IMG/VR virus record: IMGVR_UViG_3300007234_000027
Span: 1-39,104 of that record
Source: a virus
DNA length: 39,104 nt
Strand: one strand, 5' to 3'
The notes beneath the pieces were generated by a model that saw only the letters and a program-made list of their open reading frames with translations, did not search any database and was not told the origin of the DNA. Shown piece by piece: positions 26,425 to 34,267 of the stretch (within the stretch, counting starts at the first letter, position 1; every line of letters starts with the position of its first letter). A program made the translations under genes and the position numbers.

Positions 26425-26679
26425 ATGGCAATAGATCTTTCTACACAAGATATAGAAACACATTCTAAAGAAGGTTTCTTCAATGAAAACGAAACTGCAG
26501 TAGACGCTTCAGTAAATGCTTCTGGATGGTGGAAATTAACTATGGTTGATGGAACATTTACAGCAGCAGCAGCTGCTACTGAAGCTGAAGATGGTGCAAC
26601 TGTAAATGAAGCAGCGCAATTAGTATATAATGTGGATGAAACAACTATTCATATGTATGTTAATTTTAACGTAGAATAA
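26425..26679 (+). CDS. Small orphan protein between fibres and oxygenases
   Basis: An 84-residue protein, not recognised. It is acidic and Ala-rich in the middle (TFTAAAAATEAEDGATVNEA), with a GWWKL motif near residue 33 and a C-terminus of beta-strand character (TTIHMYVNFNVE). There is no signal peptide or membrane segment. It starts 4 bases after the third collagen-like fibre stops and ends 22 bases before the first oxygenase, so it is probably co-transcribed with the fibres. A small virion decoration or an assembly factor is possible, but nothing in the sequence decides this. Confidence 0.6.
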   Translation: MAIDLSTQDIETHSKEGFFNENETAVDASVNASGWWKLTMVDGTFTAAAAATEAEDGATVNEAAQLVYNVDETTIHMYVNFNVE

Positions 26680-26701
26680 AATTTAATTTTTGAGGTGATT
26701 T

Positions 26702-27280
26702 ATGGCATGGCAAGGTGATTGGTGTTATTTTGAATCGTATTTAAATAAACAAGACTGTGAAGAAATAATCGCTCAAGCAAAACTATTACCATCACAAGAT
26801 GCAGTAGTTGGTTTGGGTGAAGATGCTCATCTTACGGAATATCGTAAAAGTAAAGTATCATTTATTCAAGCAGGTGATTGGAGATTTCAAAAATTATTTG
26901 ATGCTTTATGGAAAACACAAATTCAAGCAAATAAAGATTTCTTTAATATCCACGTTAATAGACTTGATTTTGTACAATTTGCAGAATATGATGCATCTAT
27001 TCAAGGCGAATATAAAGAGCATGTAGATACTTTTTGGATGAATGGCGATCCAACACATCATAGAAAAATATCATGTGTATTGCAATTATCGGATCCAAAT
27101 GACTATGATGGTGGTGATTTAGAAATTGTAGATTCTTCTAATCCACCAGATCCAAAAGATTACAGAGCTCAAGGAACTTTTATCTATTTTCCTTCAGTCT
27201 TAAAACACAAAGCAAATCCAGTTACGAGAGGAACTAGATATAGTATTGCTGCGTGGTTTGAAGGCCCTAAATGGATTTAG
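26702..27280 (+). CDS. 2OG-Fe(II) oxygenase, prolyl-4-hydroxylase-like
   Basis: A 192-residue single-domain dioxygenase. The predicted iron triad is H107-x-D109 (EHVDTFW) and H169 (VLKHKANPV), and the 2-oxoglutarate-binding Arg is R179 (GTRYSIAAWFEG), ten residues after the distal His. The strand ISCVLQLSDPNDYDGGDLEI is characteristic of this prolyl-4-hydroxylase-like group. These enzymes use O2 and 2-oxoglutarate to hydroxylate a substrate side chain, giving succinate and CO2. All catalytic residues are present. A strong GAGGTGA ribosome site precedes the ATG. It starts the modification cassette directly downstream of the collagen-like fibres and overlaps the next oxygenase by 10 bases. The fibre as substrate is inferred; free amino acids or other proteins are alternatives. 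Confidence 0.85.
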   Translation: MAWQGDWCYFESYLNKQDCEEIIAQAKLLPSQDAVVGLGEDAHLTEYRKSKVSFIQAGDWRFQKLFDALWKTQIQANKDFFNIHVNRLDFVQFAEYDASIQGEYKEHVDTFWMNGDPTHHRKISCVLQLSDPNDYDGGDLEIVDSSNPPDPKDYRAQGTFIYFPSVLKHKANPVTRGTRYSIAAWFEGPKWI

Positions 27281-28005
27281 CGCAAGCAAAAGAGTATGAT
27301 GTTCCTTTTAAATACTTCGTGATAGACAATTTTTTAAAAGCTGATTTAGCACATACTTTATCAAAACAGTTCCCTTCACATTCTTCTAAAAAATGGTTTG
27401 CTTATGACAATCCATTAGAAAGAAAAAAGGCTATTCAAAACTGGGGATCTTTTCCACCGGAAACTTATCAGTTATTTTTATCATTATGTTGCGAAAAGTT
27501 TACTGATAAATTAAGAAAGCTAACCGGGGATGCATGTCTTAAGCCTGATTATGGATTACATGGTGCTGGTTGGCATATGAGCAAAAGTGGAGATCATTTA
27601 AATATTCATCAAGATTATTCTATTCATCCACTAGCTAATATGCAAAGGAAATGGAACATTATAATCTATCTTACTCCAAACTGGAAAAAAGAATGGGGTG
27701 GAAATTTAGAATTTTGGAGCCATAATGAAGAATTAAATCAAGCAAAGAAAAAAGAAGTATCTATTGATTGTGTATTTAATAGAGCTGTTTTGTTTGATAC
27801 CACTCAAAATTCATGGCATGGATTTCCAGAAACAATTAAATGTCCTCAAGGAATATACCGAAAAAGCATTGCAATGTATTATTTGTCGCCAATACAAGAG
27901 AGTGCTGTTGATAGACCTAGAGCATTATATAGTCCACGAGAAGATCAAATAAATAACGATAAGATCCTTGAATTTATTAAGAAACGTGCTGAGAAAACAT
28001 CATGA
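27271..28005 (+). CDS. 2OG-Fe(II) oxygenase, Tpa1/OGFOD1-like group
   Basis: A 244-residue dioxygenase. The visible active site is H113-Q-D115 (LNIHQDYS), distal H183 (NSWHGFPE) and R197 (YRKSIAMYYLS), with the Arg fourteen residues after the His rather than ten. The central KWNIIIYLTPNWKKEWGGNL, followed by EFW, is typical of the group that includes Tpa1/OGFOD1-type prolyl hydroxylases and many phage or cell-surface biosynthesis oxygenases. The N-terminal YFVIDNFLKADLAHTLSKQF is the usual entry segment. It overlaps its neighbours on both sides (10 bases with the first oxygenase, 4 bases ATGA with the fusion gene), so the three are translated as a coupled set. Substrate unknown; the fibre is the contextual candidate. 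Confidence 0.83.
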   Translation: MDLAQAKEYDVPFKYFVIDNFLKADLAHTLSKQFPSHSSKKWFAYDNPLERKKAIQNWGSFPPETYQLFLSLCCEKFTDKLRKLTGDACLKPDYGLHGAGWHMSKSGDHLNIHQDYSIHPLANMQRKWNIIIYLTPNWKKEWGGNLEFWSHNEELNQAKKKEVSIDCVFNRAVLFDTTQNSWHGFPETIKCPQGIYRKSIAMYYLSPIQESAVDRPRALYSPREDQINNDKILEFIKKRAEKTS

Positions 28006-29729
28006 ATAAAGAATGTAAAATTGTTATGGTAGCCATGTTTAAGAACGAAGCACATGTTCTTCGAAACATGCTTGATTCTGTAGTTGGATATATTGATTAT
28101 TATGTAATTCAAGATAATGGATCTACAGATGGTTCTCCTGATATTGTAAATGAATGGGCTGCTGAGAATAATATTCCAGGTGTTCTTTATAAAGTTGAAG
28201 AAGGCTGGAAAGGATTTGGCTGGAATAGAGATCATTTAATTCGTTATTGCCAAAATGAAGTCGATCATGGTTGTGATTGGATTCTTAAAATGGATTGCGA
28301 TGAAACATTAGAAGTTTATGATGATTTTGATTGGTCCGTATTTAATGATAAAACAGTTCATGGATTTAATATTCCAGCAATTTCTGGTTCAGCTGTATAT
28401 TATAGAACATGGTTATGGAATGCAAATATGCAATGGGCGTTTAACCACGATCCATGCCATGAAACCATTTATTGTTTAGATCCAGAAATTGACCATGAAT
28501 ATAATACTTATCCGCTTCAAATAGGGTTTAATCAAATTGGATCAAATTCTGGAATGTCTTGGTCAGTTCCAACTAAATTTATTTCAGATTCTCTTGTACT
28601 TGAAGAAAAACTTATTCGTGAGCAAAATCTTTTAGAAAATATGTATCACTTTTGGTATATTGGTAAAAGCTATAGAGATGCAATGGAATCATCTGCATTT
28701 CCATTAGAAAAAAGACATGCTGATGAATATGCTAGACGATCAATTTGGTATTTAAATGAATATATTACTAAAGTTTTTAAAGATAAAAATGGTAATGTAG
28801 GTGTGGATGAGATGTGCTATATGGCTGGCATCATGGCAGCTGAAGCATATATTTTTATGGGTAAAAATGAAGAAGCTATTACTACATTAAAACCATTAGA
28901 AAGATTTGCTCCTGGAAGAAACGATCATCTATGGATGCTAGTAAAATTATATAAAGAAACAAAACAATATGATAAAATGCTAGAAACAACAACAGTGATG
29001 ATGGATCCGGATCGCAAGTTTCCATTTCCTCAATACTGCAATTTTATTGATCGGCAGCATTATGTTGATGGAACCGGGGATGTACAAAGGTTACATGGTG
29101 AAGCTTTACAATTAGTAGAATGGCATTCAACTGAAGAAAAAGAATCTAATAATATATTTTCAATTAATAAGATTCCAACAAAAAGAGTTTGGGTTGTAGA
29201 TAATTTTTATGAAAATCCTTATGAAATTAGAGATTGGGCTCTTAATAATCTAACCTTTGAAGACGGATCTGAGTGGTACAAAGGATATAGATCTTTAGAA
29301 AAATATAGACCAATAGAACTTAAACATAAATTTGAAAATATTATTGGAGAGAAAATTGTAGATTGGGAAGGTGGTATGAATGGAGTTTTCCAAGTAACTC
29401 GTGCTTCTGACCCACAAGTTTGGCATTTTGATGAACAGCGTTGGGCTGGTATGATTTACTTATCACCTGATGCACCATATGAGAGCGGAACTAGGCTTCA
29501 TATTTCAAAGATAAATAATGCTAGACATAGTATAGAAGATGCTGATATTATCGACGGCGCATTTAATGGAAACTTTTTTGATTCAACTAAGTTTCATAAT
29601 GTTGATATAGTCGGCAACATTTTTAATCGCCTTGCTATCTTCGATGCAAGACATATCCATTCTGCTGGAGAGTATTTTGGATCTGATTTAGAAGATGGTA
29701 GACTTACACACTTATTCTTTTTTGACTAA
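28002..29729 (+). CDS. Bifunctional GT2 glycosyltransferase - TPR-like - 2OG-Fe(II) oxygenase
   Basis: A 575-residue fusion. Residues 1-~250 are a GT-A fold family 2 glycosyltransferase: VMVAMFKNEAHVLRNMLDSV at the N-terminus, D38-N-G-S-T-D43 for the nucleotide, and D98-C-D100 as the metal-binding DxD. Residues ~265-350 are helical and TPR-like (AAEAYIFMGKNEEAITTLKP). Residues ~390-575 are a dioxygenase domain with H475-F-D477 (VWHFDEQRW), distal H553 (ARHIHSAGEYFG) and R567 (GRLTHLFFFD), again with fourteen-residue spacing. A sugar transferase and a hydroxylase in one chain suggest hydroxylation followed by glycosylation of one substrate, as in collagen lysyl hydroxylase/glucosyltransferases. 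The order here is GT first, and the substrate is not known. The ATG overlaps the preceding TGA. Confidence 0.85.
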   Translation: MNKECKIVMVAMFKNEAHVLRNMLDSVVGYIDYYVIQDNGSTDGSPDIVNEWAAENNIPGVLYKVEEGWKGFGWNRDHLIRYCQNEVDHGCDWILKMDCDETLEVYDDFDWSVFNDKTVHGFNIPAISGSAVYYRTWLWNANMQWAFNHDPCHETIYCLDPEIDHEYNTYPLQIGFNQIGSNSGMSWSVPTKFISDSLVLEEKLIREQNLLENMYHFWYIGKSYRDAMESSAFPLEKRHADEYARRSIWYLNEYITKVFKDKNGNVGVDEMCYMAGIMAAEAYIFMGKNEEAITTLKPLERFAPGRNDHLWMLVKLYKETKQYDKMLETTTVMMDPDRKFPFPQYCNFIDRQHYVDGTGDVQRLHGEALQLVEWHSTEEKESNNIFSINKIPTKRVWVVDNFYENPYEIRDWALNNLTFEDGSEWYKGYRSLEKYRPIELKHKFENIIGEKIVDWEGGMNGVFQVTRASDPQVWHFDEQRWAGMIYLSPDAPYESGTRLHISKINNARHSIEDADIIDGAFNGNFFDSTKFHNVDIVGNIFNRLAIFDARHIHSAGEYFGSDLEDGRLTHLFFFD

Positions 29730-29731
29730 AC

Positions 29732-30463
29732 ATGATAAACAATCAAATCCTTTCAGTACTAGACACATCGATTGCCTCTTATAGAGAAGCATACCCCTTT
29801 CCTCATACCATATTAGATAATTTCTTAGATCCTTGGATCCTAAAACAAGCTATACCTGAAATAGAAAACTATCAACACTGGAGACAAGATAACACAGAAT
29901 GGGTAGAAGACTATCAAATTTTAAAACAATACGCTCCTGATGTGGTAGCAGTTCCAGATGATGTGGAAATCTTAGGTAAGTATGCTCCAAAAACAAAACT
30001 TATTTTAGATTATATGTATTCTGAAACAGTAATAAACTTTCTTCAAGATTTAACTGGTATTCAAGGATTATTACCCGATGAAAACTGGTTAGGCGCAGGA
30101 ATACATAAAATTTCAAGAGGTGGGAAGTTAGGTATCCATGCAGATTTTAATGTAAATTTTGTTAACAACCTTCATCGTAGAATTAATGTTTTGATTTATT
30201 TAAATGAAGATTGGAATCCAGAATGGAATGGACACCTTGAATTATGGGATAAAGATTTATCAAAATGTTGTGTTAAAGTAGAACCTATTTTTAATAGAGC
30301 AGTAATATTTAATATCACAGACGACGCATTTCATGGACATCCAGAGCCTCTCCAGTGTCCTGAAACTGTATCCAGATATTCACTTGCATTATACTATTAT
30401 ACGCAAGATAGACCAGAAGAAGAAAAATCAGATCCACATGCGGTTATTTGGTACGACACGTAA
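29732..30463 (+). CDS. 2OG-Fe(II) oxygenase, Tpa1/OGFOD1-like group (second)
   Basis: A 243-residue dioxygenase paralogous to the 27271 gene. The active-site pattern is H136-A-D138 (LGIHADFN), distal H201 (DAFHGHPE) and R215 (VSRYSLALYYYT), with the fourteen-residue spacing of its group. The middle RRINVLIYLNEDWNPEWNGH, then LELW, aligns with the same region of the other copy. The N-terminal YPFPHTILDNFLDPWILKQ is the family's usual entry strand-helix. It begins two bases after the fusion gene, so it is co-expressed with it. It is the last gene before the sigma70-like promoter at 30472. The substrate is not visible from the sequence; two paralogues of this type in one cassette suggest different target residues or sugars. 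Confidence 0.83.
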   Translation: MINNQILSVLDTSIASYREAYPFPHTILDNFLDPWILKQAIPEIENYQHWRQDNTEWVEDYQILKQYAPDVVAVPDDVEILGKYAPKTKLILDYMYSETVINFLQDLTGIQGLLPDENWLGAGIHKISRGGKLGIHADFNVNFVNNLHRRINVLIYLNEDWNPEWNGHLELWDKDLSKCCVKVEPIFNRAVIFNITDDAFHGHPEPLQCPETVSRYSLALYYYTQDRPEEEKSDPHAVIWYDT

Positions 30464-30471
30464 TTTAGTGG

Positions 30472-30499
30472 TTTACATTCCAGAAAAACAGTATATAAT
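30472..30499 (+). promoter_or_regulatory. Sigma70-like promoter
   Basis: TTTACA (30472-30477) and TATAAT (30494-30499) are separated by 16 bases in the 71-base gap between two genes. The -10 box is a perfect match and the -35 box has one mismatch to TTGACA. Transcription would start near 30506, ahead of the ATG at 30535. It would allow the glycosyltransferase-methyltransferase and epimerase genes to be read by unmodified host polymerase, earlier than the TATAAATA-driven fibre genes. Confidence 0.6.
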
Positions 30500-30534
30500 A
30501 AAAGTATAGACTTTTCAAACCAGGATAGTATATT

Positions 30535-31797
30535 ATGAAATTTAGTATTATTACACCTGAACATGATCCAGGAAATATTCCTTTTCTTTTAGAATTATTT
30601 GATTGTGTTCTTAATCAAACATACAAAGATTGGGAATGGATTTTATATTTAAATAATAAAATTCAAGTTGAGCATATTCCGGATCAAATTAAAAATCATC
30701 CTCAAGTAATTGTATTTAGGACTCATGATACTGATACAAATATTGGTGCAATCAAAAACGCAGCATTTAGTATTGGCACTGGCGATGTTTTAGTAGAAGT
30801 AGATCATGATGATTTAATTACTCCAGATTGTTTGGAAGAATTAAAAAAAGCATATGAATCTGATCCAGAAGTTGGATTCGTATACAGTGATAATGCTGTA
30901 TTACAAATGGAAGGCGAGTTTATTCCATATGATTCATCCGGCGGCTGGACATGGCGTGAATTTGAATGGAAAGGCCAGACTTTGCCAGCAATGCATAGTT
31001 TTGAACCAACCGCTCAAGCTTTAAGCTACATATGGTATGCTCCAGACCATGTTCGTTCTTGGAGAAAAGAAGTCTATATTGAAGTTGGTGGACATAATCC
31101 CGAGCTTTCTATTTGCGATGACCATGAACTTATGATGCGCACATATCTCATTACTAAAATGAAACGTGTACCAAAAGTCCTTTACATTTACAGAATTACT
31201 GGTAATAATACATGGTTAGAGCGTAATGAAGCAATTCAAGTAAAAACTGTAGATCTATTTAGAGAATATGGCCAAAGGCTAGCAGAAAGAGATGCTCAGC
31301 ATCGAGGATTATTATGTGTAGATATTGGTGGAGGTTTAAATCCATATCCTGGTTATCATACTGTAGATATTCGTGAAACAGCAGATACAGTAGCTGATTT
31401 AAATAATGGAATCCCATTACCTGATAATAGTGTTGGTGTGTTAAATGCAAGTCATATATTAGAACACTTAGAAGATAAAACAAAAATCATGGGTGAAATT
31501 CATAGAGTATTAGCTCATGGTGGTTGGGCCTTTATTGAAGTTCCAAGTACAGATGGACGAGGAGCATTTCAAGATCCAACACATGTAAGTTATTGGAATG
31601 AAAATAGCTTCTTATATTATACAGATAAATACTTAGGAGATTTTATAGATAATGATTCAATTCGTTTTCAAGAATTTCGTAAAGAAACATATTATCCAAA
31701 TGAATGGATGCAAAATTTACAAGTGTTGGTCACAACCGCATGGCTAACAGCAGTAAAACAAGATGAACCGCGATACCCGCATGTTTTGAATATTTAA
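30535..31797 (+). CDS. Bifunctional GT2 glycosyltransferase - SAM methyltransferase
   Basis: A 420-residue fusion. Residues 1-~235 are a family 2 glycosyltransferase beginning MKFSIITPEHDPG, with VEVD90-H-D92-D as the DxD motif and ICDDHELMMRTYL as the likely acceptor-site helix. Residues ~255-410 are a class I methyltransferase: CVDIGGGLNPYPGYHTVDI (SAM motif I, glycines 265-267), the VADLNNGIPLPDNSVGVLNA strand, and SHILEHLED typical of the SAM-dependent Methyltransf_11-like family. Such fusions add and then methylate a sugar, or cap a glycan; here this is inference. Ribosome site AGGA lies nine bases ahead of the ATG. It is followed after 11 bases by a sugar-nucleotide dehydratase, supporting a glycan pathway. 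Confidence 0.8.
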   Translation: MKFSIITPEHDPGNIPFLLELFDCVLNQTYKDWEWILYLNNKIQVEHIPDQIKNHPQVIVFRTHDTDTNIGAIKNAAFSIGTGDVLVEVDHDDLITPDCLEELKKAYESDPEVGFVYSDNAVLQMEGEFIPYDSSGGWTWREFEWKGQTLPAMHSFEPTAQALSYIWYAPDHVRSWRKEVYIEVGGHNPELSICDDHELMMRTYLITKMKRVPKVLYIYRITGNNTWLERNEAIQVKTVDLFREYGQRLAERDAQHRGLLCVDIGGGLNPYPGYHTVDIRETADTVADLNNGIPLPDNSVGVLNASHILEHLEDKTKIMGEIHRVLAHGGWAFIEVPSTDGRGAFQDPTHVSYWNENSFLYYTDKYLGDFIDNDSIRFQEFRKETYYPNEWMQNLQVLVTTAWLTAVKQDEPRYPHVLNI

Positions 31798-31808
31798 AAG
31801 GTGAATGA

Positions 31809-32831
31809 ATGAAAAGAATTTTAATTACTGGTGGTGCTGGTTTTATTGCCCATCATCTAATTGGTCAAGTACTTAAAAGAACTGATTGGGAAATTGTTAC
31901 TCTAGATCGTCTAGATTATAGTGGTAACTTAAACCGCTTGCACGATTTATTGCAAGATTATACTCCAGCAGAACGTAAAAGAGTTCGCACAATTTACCAC
32001 GATTTTAAAGCTGAAATTAACCCAATGCTTAAATCTGACATTGGTAAAATTGACATCGTTGCTCATTTAGCCGCTGGTTCTCATGTTGATAGATCCATTG
32101 AGAGACCAATGGAATTTGTTATGGATAATGTTGTTGGCACATGTAATGTATTGGAATTTGCCAAACAGCAAGATAATTTAGAACGCTTTTTATATTTCTC
32201 AACTGATGAAGTATTTGGGCCCGCCCCTGATGGAATTAAATATGATGAGTATGATCGTTATAATTGTACTAATCCATATTCCGCATCAAAAGCTGGTGGT
32301 GAAGAACTAGCAGTCGCTTATCAAAATACTTATAGCATGCCTATATACATTACACACACAATGAATGTATTTGGACAAAGACAACATCCAGAAAAGTTTA
32401 TTCCTCTTTGTATTAAAAAAGCGAGAGATGGAGAAACAGTAACAATTCACAGTGATGCATCTAAAACTATACCAGGATCGCGCCATTATATTCACGCAGA
32501 AGATGTAGCTGATGCTACTTTATTCTTACTAGAAAATAAGAATACTTTAGATATGACAAACAACTCTGGCATTAAATGCCCTAAGTTTAACATCTGTGGA
32601 GCTACAGAAATAAATAACCTAGAATTAGCACAAATGATTGCTGATGCTCAAGGAAAGGAATTATATTATGAATTTATGGATTTCCATTCTAGCCGTCCTG
32701 GCCATGATCTTCGTTATGCTCTTAGTGGGGATCGTATGGCGCGGATGGGTTGGAGTCCAAAAAGAGTTGAACGAAGAATTGAAGAAGTTGTGCGATGGAC
32801 TTTAGAAAATGATAGATGGTTAATGATTTAA
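31809..32831 (+). CDS. NAD-dependent sugar-nucleotide epimerase/dehydratase, RmlB-like
   Basis: A 340-residue extended short-chain dehydrogenase. It has the Rossmann motif T7-G-G-A-G-F-I13 for NAD, the catalytic triad T132-D133-E134 region (STDEVFG) and Y157-x-x-x-K161 (YSASK). The TDE signature is characteristic of dTDP-glucose 4,6-dehydratases and related enzymes that make 4-keto-6-deoxy sugars. The remaining blocks (HLAAGSHVDRSIERPMEFV, then DNVVGT, and GSRHYIHAEDVADA) also match this family. It would act in the cytoplasm on a nucleotide sugar and supply a modified donor for the neighbouring glycosyltransferases. No partner genes for a complete deoxysugar pathway are seen in this window, so the host may supply the rest. 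Exact substrate is not proven. Confidence 0.85.
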   Translation: MKRILITGGAGFIAHHLIGQVLKRTDWEIVTLDRLDYSGNLNRLHDLLQDYTPAERKRVRTIYHDFKAEINPMLKSDIGKIDIVAHLAAGSHVDRSIERPMEFVMDNVVGTCNVLEFAKQQDNLERFLYFSTDEVFGPAPDGIKYDEYDRYNCTNPYSASKAGGEELAVAYQNTYSMPIYITHTMNVFGQRQHPEKFIPLCIKKARDGETVTIHSDASKTIPGSRHYIHAEDVADATLFLLENKNTLDMTNNSGIKCPKFNICGATEINNLELAQMIADAQGKELYYEFMDFHSSRPGHDLRYALSGDRMARMGWSPKRVERRIEEVVRWTLENDRWLMI

Positions 32832-32843
32832 AGGAATAAGATA

Positions 32844-34253
32844 ATGTTGAATTTAGGAAAACTACCAGCATCAGTTGAACAACAACGGATGACACACAAA
32901 GAAAATATTGAGAAACAATCGGCAACAAGCGCGCCACTAGAAGCGCGATCAGAACGTCAAGTTCAAGGTGCGCTGACTCCAAAAGAAATTTTTGAACGAC
33001 ATGGAATGTGTGTAATTACAGAAGTTGTTAATGAAGAAGAATGTAAAAAACTTTCAAAGCACATGTTCGATTTATTTGAACAAGGAAAATTAAGTAAAGA
33101 TCCTCAGTGCCCTCTTTCTGATTCAATATATGGTGATCCAATTTGGGATAAGATGCTAGAAGATTTTGCAAAACCAATCGGAGAATATATTGGTTATGAA
33201 CTTCTTCCAACATACACATATGCTAGAATTTATAGAAAAGGTGAAGAATTAAAAATTCATAAAGATCGTCCTTCATGCGAAATCAGCGCTACGATGACGA
33301 TTGATTTCGCTGATTATCCAATTTGGCCAATTCATATGGGCAGTGAACGTAATGTCATCATAGATAGAGGTGATATGATTGTTTATAAAGGATGCGAATT
33401 GGATCACTGGAGAGATCCATTTAAAGGCGAATGGCAAGTTCAAGTATTTTTCCATTATGTTGATGCAAATGGACCCCATAAAGATCTGCATAAAGATGGA
33501 AGAAATAATTTAGGTGAAAAGAAAGAAAATCCGGCAGAAAGACCTGAACCTGATATTTTCAAAGATTTAAGAGGATATGCTAATCAGCAGCTTATGACAT
33601 TTGGAAATCTTCATCATAACGGTTTTACTGTTTTAAATTCTCATGATTATGATGTTCCTGGTTATATGGGAATTGAGCCAGATGAAACAAATCATGATTT
33701 TACACTTACACCTGAAGATTGTAAACTTTTAATAGATGAAATTGTTAATAAACAATATGCTGTAGATGCCGGCGTTGGATCCAATATGACGGGTTCTTCA
33801 GTTACAAAAGAAATTAGAAGTTGTAAAATATATGCTATTCCAAAAGACGAAAGATTTATTCATATCTATAACAAAATTATTTCTTCGGTTTCTATAGCAA
33901 ATAAGTTTTATTATGACTTCGAATTAACTGGATTCTTAGGAGAACTTCAATTACTAGAATATAAACATGATGAAAACTCTAGCGTTCCAGATCATTATAA
34001 TTGGCATGCTGATTGTGGCCCTGGTGAATCTGCAACTAGAAAACTATCCGTAGTTGTACAATTAACAGATCCTTCAGAGTATGAAGGGTGCGAACTTGTT
34101 ATAAATAACAATGGAATGGAACTGGAAGCTTCCAAAAAGCAAGGGACAATTAATATGTTTCCAAGCTACTCTATACACACAGTGAAACCTATAACAAAAG
34201 GAACAAGACATTGTATAGTTGTTTGGATTCATGGAAACAAACGTTTTAGATAA
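32844..34253 (+). CDS. Tandem 2OG-Fe(II) oxygenase (two domains)
   Basis: A 469-residue protein with two dioxygenase domains. Domain 1 (residues ~60-215) has H139-K-D141 (LKIHKDRPSCE) and H188 (ELDHWRDPF), but the position ten residues after the His, where Arg normally binds 2-oxoglutarate, is Q198 (GEWQVQVFFHY). Domain 2 (~265-469) has H388-A-D390 (YNWHADCGPGES), H445 (YSIHTVKPITK) and R455 (GTRHCIVVWIHG), and aligns with the 26702 enzyme. An ~50-residue Glu/Lys/Asp/Pro-rich linker separates them. The intact iron triad in both suggests both can bind metal; domain 1 may use another co-substrate contact. It ends the cassette, 12 bases after the epimerase, preceded by an AAGGAA ribosome site. 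Substrate unknown. Confidence 0.82.
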   Translation: MLNLGKLPASVEQQRMTHKENIEKQSATSAPLEARSERQVQGALTPKEIFERHGMCVITEVVNEEECKKLSKHMFDLFEQGKLSKDPQCPLSDSIYGDPIWDKMLEDFAKPIGEYIGYELLPTYTYARIYRKGEELKIHKDRPSCEISATMTIDFADYPIWPIHMGSERNVIIDRGDMIVYKGCELDHWRDPFKGEWQVQVFFHYVDANGPHKDLHKDGRNNLGEKKENPAERPEPDIFKDLRGYANQQLMTFGNLHHNGFTVLNSHDYDVPGYMGIEPDETNHDFTLTPEDCKLLIDEIVNKQYAVDAGVGSNMTGSSVTKEIRSCKIYAIPKDERFIHIYNKIISSVSIANKFYYDFELTGFLGELQLLEYKHDENSSVPDHYNWHADCGPGESATRKLSVVVQLTDPSEYEGCELVINNNGMELEASKKQGTINMFPSYSIHTVKPITKGTRHCIVVWIHGNKRFR

Positions 34254-34267
34254 ATGAAGGGTTTATA

